From the NCBI GenBank assembly GCA_030323885.1, contig CM059198.1, positions 54,982,417-55,046,416 on the forward strand: a stretch of 64,000 nucleotides of DNA, read 5' to 3'. The DNA comes from Branchipolynoe longqiensis. Lineage: Eukaryota; Annelida; Polychaeta; Phyllodocida; Polynoidae. Made by a program: the position numbers and the translations under genes. Below are positions 62,695 through 64,000 of this stretch, in pieces. The notes beneath the pieces are model-generated. The model was not told the origin of the DNA. It worked only from the letters and a program-made list of their open reading frames with translations, and ran no database searches. Each line of letters begins with the position of its first letter. Positions within the stretch are counted from its first letter, which is position 1.

Positions 62695-63115
62695 CAACAA
62701 GTATCAACTGTATACAATACTGTGACACTGCATCACACGCAGTGCTGGTGGTATGGTAACCTCAGTGGGACAGCACTACAAAGCCACCACAATAATAAAC
62801 TCCGTAACTTCTAAGTTGCCATAATCCACGCGTTGGACACTGCCACAGCGAATGGCGACCAATTATACAATAATCATAGCTTTAGTACATATTTAAACTT
62901 TATATATGTTTCGTTAATCTTGTTAGGTTTCGGTAAATTACATAGAACTAGAAATAACACATCTATCTTTGATTTGATCAATTTTGTAGATTACTACAAT
63001 TTCTAAATAAGAAAAATAATACTAAGACTAATTACACGTTACATTACCAAATGGAAGTTATTGTATTTGCATGTAGCTAGTTTGAAAGTACGAAACTATG
63101 ATTCAGGATTCAATG
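62695..63115. other. SINE S relic, then AT-rich sequence
   Basis: 62695-62795 retains CAAGTATCAAC, GCAGTGCTGGTGGTATGG and GGGACAGCACTACAAAGCC in plus order. The rest is unclassified. Confidence 0.45.
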
Positions 63116-63171
63116 TAGATAAAAGATTCACCCCGTACTTACAGTACAGGTACAGGGTGATCTTTTATCTA
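63116..63171. mobile_element. 56-bp miniature of the Mutator-like element, 9-bp perfect target duplication
   Basis: GATTCAATG at 63107-63115 and 63172-63180. The element starts TAGATAAAAGATTCACCCCG and ends GGGTGATCTTTTATCTA, with only GTACTTACAGTACAGGTACA between. It is essentially the two termini of the 408-bp element fused, forming one hairpin. Confidence 0.93.
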
Positions 63172-63180
63172 GATTCAATG

Positions 63181-64000
63181 TAACATGAAATATCAGGCTA
63201 TGATTCATTAACCAATTTTAACTCGGCGAAATAGCAATGCGCCCCATCTTAGAGTATAGCTAACTACTGCAGCCACTATTCTCGTTGTAGTCCCTTGTAT
63301 TGTGTCCGTTAGCTGGATGCGATGTTATTCGTGAGTAGAGTCCGGTAAGTTATGCTGCATTGAAACTATCTGAGTACCTGGCACTCTCCGGGGCGGCGCG
63401 CTAACTTGAATGCGGGATTCTTAACTAAGCGTAAGGGATGAGGTGTACTGGTTGATCTCTCGACCCGGGTTGACTCATCAAAGTACTAAATACTAACGTA
63501 ATGGGATAATGGAATTTATATACAGAACTACCCTGCCATAAATATCTCTGTTAGGTCTCTTTAATCTCTAGCTAGGCTAGCTGTGTCCCGAAGACCCGCT
63601 CCGGTCAGCCTACTGTTAAATTACTGGTCTGGTATTGTTAGTGTCTAAGACCGGGTATCAATGCCGCCACGCTGTTTATGACGTGTTACTAGGCTTGCTT
63701 GTTACAATAAGGAAATGGAATATGATGCATTTCTGACTAACATAAATGTGCTATGTTATGCTACACTAAGTATCTTAGGTTGATCCGTTGTAGGACTGTT
63801 CTGTAATGTTGCTGACAATGCTGTTTCAATGCTAACCGATTGGATATGCCCCGATTATGCGGGTCTGTTATGTAAGTACTGTATTAGTCGCCTGCGCTGC
63901 TAAGTCAATTTGGTCGACGGTAAGGGCTTCCTCCCTGTAAGAGTTGAACTGCTCAAGGAGCACTGTTATTGTTATATCTGATAGTCTGTTTTTGTGATCC
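63181..64000. other. unclassified low-repeat sequence
   Basis: Less AT-rich than neighbouring DNA, no long ORF, no match to the window's families. Words such as CTAGCTAGGCTAGC and GACCCGGGTTGACTC stand out. It could be part of an LTR or an untranslated region, but nothing here decides it. Confidence 0.35.

Overview
The window reads as nuclear DNA of an invertebrate animal. It has GT-AG spliced exons of an animal-only gene (CAMSAP/Patronin), very low coding density, several tRNA-derived SINE families, relics of non-LTR retrotransposons, many short inverted-repeat DNA elements and numerous micro- and minisatellites. A marine mollusc or similar lophotrochozoan is my best guess. That rests on the overall repeat style and is weakly supported.

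The one host gene I can support is on the minus strand. Five exons between 906 and 10398 encode about 295 residues of the N-terminal half of a calmodulin-regulated spectrin-associated protein (CAMSAP/Patronin), a minus-end microtubule-binding protein. The exons, in transcription order, are 10303-10398, 5796-6014, 4036-4242, 2214-2331 and 906-1151. Splice phases agree at every junction and the segments follow the order of the family's N-terminal region through its CH domain. The first coding exon is not located. The linker, coiled coils and C-terminal CKK domain must lie beyond coordinate 1. Two introns carry tandem arrays whose unit includes the adjacent splice junction: the 5' splice site of exon 10303-10398, and the 3' splice site of exon 2214-2331.

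From about 10.4 kb to 64 kb I find no further convincing host exon. This stretch could be first intron, upstream flank, or both. It is filled by (1) about 35 copies or fragments of a ~330-bp tRNA-headed SINE, several with clear target-site duplications; (2) two other tRNA-headed SINE families (25.1-26.3 kb; 14.05 and 62.33 kb); (3) TTAA-flanked ~350-bp elements with an AGTTGCATAGTCCGATGG terminus; (4) foldback elements with SINE-unrelated termini such as AGTCACACC, CCGTGTTCACACGG and ATTCCATATACGCGG; (5) a ~408-bp element with 9-bp target duplications, plus a 56-bp miniature of it; (6) four LINE fragments (6.9, 33, 39.7 and 47 kb) and one LINE 3' tail (60.7 kb); and (7) long tandem arrays, notably 53 bp x ~30 (29.2-30.8 kb), 64 bp x 11 (24.0-24.7 kb), a 105-bp unit (1-0.6 kb), a GGA tract (58.2-58.6 kb) and a TATG tract (61.2-61.4 kb).

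Many insertions are nested (SINE in inverted-repeat element, LINE in SINE, LINE in hAT-like element, foldback in foldback), so relative ages can be read. A GC-rich non-repeat patch at 39.26-39.46 kb with an RFX X-box, an E-box and an ETS site is the best promoter candidate. Everything was judged by eye. No alignments, folding or database searches were run, so repeat boundaries are approximate unless a target duplication is stated.
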